Part shown: positions 58,741 through 64,000 of the stretch, one piece after another
Layout of the letters: each line of letters opens with the position of its first letter
Position numbering within the stretch: the stretch's first letter is position 1
Assembly: GCA_934045075.1 (NCBI GenBank)
Contig: OW203727.1
Coordinates: 13,059,501 to 13,123,500, forward strand
From: Yponomeuta sedellus
Lineage: Eukaryota; Arthropoda; Insecta; Lepidoptera; Yponomeutidae
Direction: 5' to 3'
Length of the DNA stretch: 64,000 nucleotides
The notes under the pieces: model-generated
Told to the model about the DNA's origin: nothing
The model's database searches: none
The model's input: the letters and a program-made list of their open reading frames with translations, nothing else
Position numbers and translations under genes: made by a program

Positions 58741-61700
58741 TATGGCATAGAGATAAAAGCCTAAGTACTAACTGGAAGCTCTACAAGTTGAATTAAGAAT
58801 CTATAAGCATCTGTCGCTTTATAGAGATGCTCGCCATCTTTGAAAGGTTTTGAATGCAAGAACCTACCCGTTGCTGTTTTATTATTAATCAGTAGAGAAG
58901 ACTTTCCTTTGATATTTTAGAACAAAGAAAACAAACATGAAACACACTATTGATATCCCAGATTTTTAAATACAAGGTGATCCCCAAAGTAACTCGGCGT
59001 ATGTTTTTAATTTTACAATATTTTTAAAGATGATCGTAGATGTTTCCACAAAGAATCCTTTATTCTTTGTGGATGTTGAACCGTGAGCAATTAAACCAGT
59101 GTGCTAGGCCTGTACCAACGACCGGCGCTAGACGTACCTACTGTGCGATAACATGAACAGTTAGCTGCTTGTTTATTTTTGCTCCAGACGTTGAGCAAAA
59201 AACAAAGACAAATTAGCGCAACGATTCCGAAACTATTACTACAGAAATATAACTCAACCAACATACGCATCAAAGTAACTTAGGGCCTGCGTAACTTAAA
59301 ATGATGTCCGTAAGCTAAAGGTCTAACGATAAAGGGTTCTTTTCTGATAAAAGAATACTAAACATTTGTACTATTACTAACTTTGACAGATGTTTTATTG
59401 CAGTTAATAATTACATTATAGACCAATCGATCGAACGAATGTGAAAAATGGTAACAATCAATTAAATTCTATTAAAGCTTGCTTTCAGCTTTTGATTATT
59501 AAATTTCAGTTACTGTAATTTCTGTGCACAATAAAGAATACTCTATCATCTATCTCGATCGATATCAATAAATAATAATAATATCATACATATTATTATT
59601 ATTTATGACATCTGGCGCACCCTGGGCTATATTATAGCGAGTCCCTACGCTGATTGGCAAATCCTTTCAGCACGATGGCTTGTTATCGACCTGTTAAGAA
59701 GAAGATTAGGTATTTATTTGGGCGGAGTACTTATTTCCATCATATTACTTATAAAATATAAACTGAAAAATCCTACCGTATTAGTATAAAATGTACTTAC
59801 AATGGTTTCCTTGTTTTGATACTCACTTCGCCCAAACATAGAGCGGACTTTTTGCGGACTTCATTTTTTGACGCAACGCTCAGTGAAATGTGACGCCCAT
59901 GAAAAATTGAATGGAACAAAAAGCCATGAAAATATAAGGTGATATTGATGATTATCGATTTTTTTTGTGTTGGTTTTCAGTAGGCGCTCCCTATTTTAAG
60001 CGGAAAGGCGTGATTAATTTTAGGTAAACAGTATGCTTTTGAGATAGGCGATGTCTTCATTTAGTTAACAGCATTTTGTATGTGCTATAATCTAGCAGTA
60101 CCATGCCATTGCGAATGATGTCTTATTAATTTTGAATTTTCCTTATCGTGTGAGTCATTTTGAGCGAAGAAAACAACATGTAGCAATATATAGTCATCAT
60201 GAGTAACTTCAAGCCCACTTTCTGGAGTAGCTAGGTCCGGTAGGTTGACGCACACCTCTTTCTCCACCATTTACTTAGCAACGACGTCCGCTTATAAGTG
60301 AGTATTCAAAAAAGGGTCAAATTACGGTTGTACCGGTTCTGTCAGGCGATATCATTATGCGTGCGCGTAATATCGTTCGAGATCCGAGTATCATCAACGA
60401 CGGTAATGGTAACAGTTGACACCCGGAGGTAGGCATCATATGGTATAGGTTTAATCTGATACTATTAGTGATGTCTAGTACTTAGCCTACAATACGACGG
60501 GTTCAAGAGAAAAACCGTTGGGAAAAGTGTCATCTTCATGATAATGATCCGTGCATAATGACATACAATTATTCCGTCTTGTATATATTTATAATTATGC
60601 TTGTCAAAATACAACAAGATGTCCCGCTTGGAAACTTTAATAGTTACAGCCGAGTTAAAAGTCACGTAATTTTCTTTAAATTTCACGGTAGGGTTTTAGG
60701 GACCTTTTTTACATAAAAACAAAAATGTACCCTTTTGTCGAGCACAAGGCTCAACTCTACAACTCGGTGATATCTTACAACATAACTGGCACTAAAGACA
60801 TACTTTTTGGCAATCAATTGTTTATGTTCAAACTAGTGAGTCAGCATACAAGATAATTTAAATGTAACAAAAAAAAAATACAAATTTAGATTGTGACTGA
60901 CGAAGTCACAGGTTTAGAAGAAGATTCCGTGACTGTATCTAAGTAAACAGTAAAAGTTTAATAAGTAAGCTACTCGATCATGAACGACTATTTAAGTTAT
61001 CGTAAGTCTAGATCTACATCCATAGGTCATCAAAATGCTATAAGCATACAATTTACTATAGAAAACTCAACGTGAACGAAGACTTTTCGATGGTAATCTA
61101 AATTTTGTACCGTTGCGATAACGTCTACAGTTTTCTTTATGCAATTAATTTTCTTATCACGCTGTGTAATTAATATACTCTCTAGGAGAGCGTCACACGG
61201 AGGCCTGTGAGTTTGTTTCATACAAACACCTCACAATGGCTTGTTGATTTTTTCTCCGGCGTGTAAACTTGCATCGTGACGGGTCGGCATAGGTACACAA
61301 TCATTGGTTAGTTAATTGCAGCAATCGGTATAGCTCTTTTGTCAAAAGGTGAATTCGTTTTACTGTTATGTGTAGGCTACCAGGTGAAATAAGAGTGTGG
61401 TACAGACTAAGATGTGGATGGATGTGCCACCAGAGTTAAAATATTGCACTGTTCCAAGTCCGCATATCAACAAAAGAACTATACCACCACAATCAACGCT
61501 CGATGTAACTATGTACGTAACTTCTCGTGACTATGGAAGCAACAAAGTGGTTTTAATTCGTGTGCAACATTTTGTTCCACAATAGAATCTACCTTAAATT
61601 ACACATTCAGTATCTTTTGCTACAATTTAAAAGACTGGGTTGAATCAACTCCTGAAAGAAATGCGTTTAACATGTCTTCAGTAAACTCAGTTTAAAGCTC

Positions 61701-62700
61701 CTTGCTTTTTTTCTACTTGTCTGCACAAAATACCAAGCTGGATTCTCGATCCCACACTGGAACAGTAACGGCTCTATTGAATTACACTTGGTACTAAGAA
61801 ACCTATTCAACAAGGAAAAGAAGTATTTCAATAAAACCAAAAACGTATTGGATTGCACAAATATTAACAAAACTCTCAAATAATGCAACGCTGGAACTAA
61901 TTGCAGGTGTGTTTACAAAGAAGAAATCGTACAACTACGTGCATTTGGATCGAAGCTTATTATTTACGGAGTTTTCGACTGGATCGGATCTTTTGTCCGG
62001 TAGTCGCGGGGGCTCTTTCTGTCTGTACACAAAATATAGACGTCCAGAAGTTTTATTAAAACTTAGTGGAATTTTTGCACTAAAACTTTCGTAAGTAATA
62101 CACATTATTTTAATTTGTGGAAATTTAGTGGAATCTGTCAACCTCTATTAATCAGCCTATAATGTACTTTGTAGGCTGACTGATAGAGTTGAGTTGAATA
62201 CTCTAATCTTGAAATCCTTATATGTTGTATATGTTCTATAATTATGTTGGACTCTAATGGAACAGGGTCTAAACATGTTCAGCCTCCTCTTTTATTATTC
62301 TCCTGCTTTCTTCAGCCGTAGCTCTCTAAAAAACTTTAAAAACTGCGAAAAATTTATATAAACAAAAACCAGAATTCAAAGAAAAGTCAAACGATGAAAA
62401 TATCTTGTTGAGATCCAGCTATTCCGTTGACTTTGTGGCGCGTTCTATACATCTCCGTTTTTTGTACTGTATTTTCTATTATGAGACAGACCATTAACCC
62501 GGGACACAAAGATGCTAACCATCACCTGTGGAAGTTCACACGGCAATAAAATATGAGTCTAATAGTCAAGTTAATAGCTGGACATGCATATGAGGTTTGC
62601 AGGTATAGGCTAACCGTATTGCCATCCAAACAAGGATAATGGGAACAAGCAACACACTGTCATAACGTGCAGACAACGATTTGACTGTACATCAGTCCGC
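58741..62700. other. No gene recognised
   Basis: A perfect 15-bp inverted repeat of ATT/AAT triplets lies at about 59570-59605. Open frames up to 73 codons lack recognisable domains or splice context. Confidence 0.5.
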
Positions 62701-62706
62701 AGTATG

Positions 62707-62775
62707 CGAGACGGCCTCTTGGCACGCGCTGACTGTAAAACCGAAGGTCTCGGGTTCGATCCCCGGCCGGGTAAA
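62707..62775 (+). repeat. tRNA-like repeat, head only
   Basis: 'acggcctcttggcacgcgct' (degenerate A-box) and 'tctcgggttcgatccccggc' (good B-box and T arm) with 'gactgtaaaaccg' between. The anticodon-loop position reads GTA, as in tRNA-Tyr, but the acceptor ends do not pair well. I read it as a tRNA-derived SINE head. Confidence 0.5.
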
Positions 62776-63267
62776 ACTAGGAAACGAACTTTTCAAGTTT
62801 GTCTCGGGTCTTGGATATTATCTGTGTATTTATTGTATTAAATCTATCGTTGAGTTAGCACTTGTAACACGAGTCATTTCGTTGTACTTAGTATACGGCT
62901 AACGAGATAATTAAGTCCATGAATATTTATTTATATCAGTTCTTTCTGAAAAGTAAGCGTTAATTTGGTCAAAAATATAAGTAAGTGTTCTTTACTTGAC
63001 TTCAGACCAGCAGTACTATGTCAGACTGAGTAACGATTCTATGCTTTTAAATGGTAATTAGTTCAAGAAAAGCAATCAGCATCACAAATCAAAACTCACG
63101 CTGACCACAAAATGCCAGCCAACCAGTATGATGGATGGATGCATCGACTTCAATGGAAGAGTCAAATTTCCGCGCGTCGTCGTCGTCAGAACTTAAAACA
63201 TAAAAATATATATACAACAGAAGTTCAGTTCTTATTCTAGCTGTTAACGCGCTTCCTCTTTGTTTTA

Positions 63268-63415
63268 GTAGAGTTTGTGGGTGCGATTCCTACTGGGGCC
63301 GCCTTACTGAATTTGAACAAATGGTCTAAATCTAGTCTTGTCTGCTTACATAGCACAGGTTGGGACCACGGCAAGTGTTTGTGTTGTGGGGAAGTTATAC
63401 TTATTATTATTATTC
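63268..63415 (+). repeat. SINE copy, partial
   Basis: B-box region 'gggtgcgattcctactgggg' followed by a shortened body 'catagcacaggttgggacca' and 'ggcaagtgtttgtgttgtgg', the family of 27279. Confidence 0.65.
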
Positions 63416-63480
63416 AAAACCATTTTCTAATTCTATTAAGATTTCAAATTATAGTATGACCATACCATGTACCCACTTCT

Positions 63481-63640
63481 TATGTAGCTAATTCACGTCT
63501 CACTGCATGGTACAGGTTTTCTCTCAGAGAGAGAATTTGGGCTTAATTACCACGCGTGGCCAACGCAGATCGGTGATTTCTAGGTATCCTCATGATGTTT
63601 TTCTTTACAGGTAGCGAGTGGCATTGCTATTATAACTTCA
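63481..63640 (+). repeat. Fragment of a lepidopteran dispersed repeat
   Basis: 'taccacgcgtggccaacgca' and 'tatcctcatgatgtttttct' match, with decay, the 'ccacgctggccaagtgcg ... tttcctcacgatgttttcct' repeat I know from moth genomes, also partly present near 4190-4215. Confidence 0.5.
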
Positions 63641-64000
63641 CAAATGTACATAATAGGAAAACAAGTCATTGGTACATACGTGCACTGTGTCGAACCTAAT
63701 CATTCAAAACCAAATATTTATCTAACTATGTAATGTGAACAAATTGGAAATGCACTTACGAAATGCGAATTTTTGATGCAAGATGTTTTAAATTCCTTAG
63801 TATTACCTGGTATCGCCGTGTTCACACACATGCTTGACGGAACTACTGTTCTAATAAGGAAATCGTTGCGACTATTTGACAAATGTTGGAATTCTAATCT
63901 ACAATTGTTACAGCAGCTCAGAAGTTAACCTTTTGTAAGTACGAAAATTACATTCTCATTTCAAGAAACCACTCTCACTGAGCGATTTGTATGTGTGTCA

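Noticed and set aside
62681..62902. 73-codon open frame
   Set aside because: It spans a tRNA-like repeat and has no protein similarity.

Overview
This window is nuclear DNA from an insect, very probably a moth or butterfly (Lepidoptera). The evidence is spliced genes with GT-AG introns, AT-rich intergenic DNA, and several interspersed repeats of kinds I recognise from lepidopteran genomes. These include a 'ggttccgtacctcaaaagg ... gactcgcacttggccgg' repeat, tRNA-Ile-like repeats ending in 'TTTTTAGCCTCTAAATAGG', and a 'tttgggaccaggac' SINE body. I cannot name the species. There is no bacterial, operon or CRISPR content.

Only two host genes are clear, both on the minus strand and both incomplete. 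(1) At 34751-35356 lies the first coding exon of a Golgi class I alpha-1,2-mannosidase (alpha-Man-Ia type): cytoplasmic tail, signal anchor and stem. No GH47 catalytic exon is recognisable to its left, so its first intron probably spans all of 1-34750. (2) At 41801-53487 lies a USP53/USP54-type protein, the homologue of Drosophila echinus. It has a candidate N-terminal exon, three recognised USP exons and a 4.3-kb last exon. The exon that should carry the catalytic-cysteine box was not found.

From 1 to about 34.7 kb the DNA is mainly mobile elements and decayed intergenic sequence. A THAP zinc-finger gene (plus strand, 12030-18419) has recognisable exons whose reading frames no longer join; a 4.7-kb LINE sits in one of its introns. 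The LINE has an endonuclease/reverse transcriptase ORF broken by one stop codon and a tRNA-like module in its leader. Other elements are foldback MITEs with clear target duplications (TTA, TTAA), a long-inverted-repeat element keeping the last residues of a transposase, and a 5'-truncated GC-rich retrotransposon with a 17-bp target duplication inserted in another repeat.

From 35.9 to 40.7 kb there is a nested stack: a 5'-truncated LINE tail, then a DNA transposon with terminal inverted repeats of about 300 bp, which itself contains a deleted Ty3/gypsy element with matching ATAC target duplications. From 46 to 64 kb the DNA is echinus introns and upstream sequence, with tRNA-like repeats, a TAA-flanked MITE at 51875-52510, and possible non-coding first exons near 54.0 and 58.7 kb.

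The most useful leads are the missing USP Cys-box exon, the LINE with a tRNA-like leader, the nested TIR element with an unclassified minus-strand ORF pair, and the THAP gene remnant.
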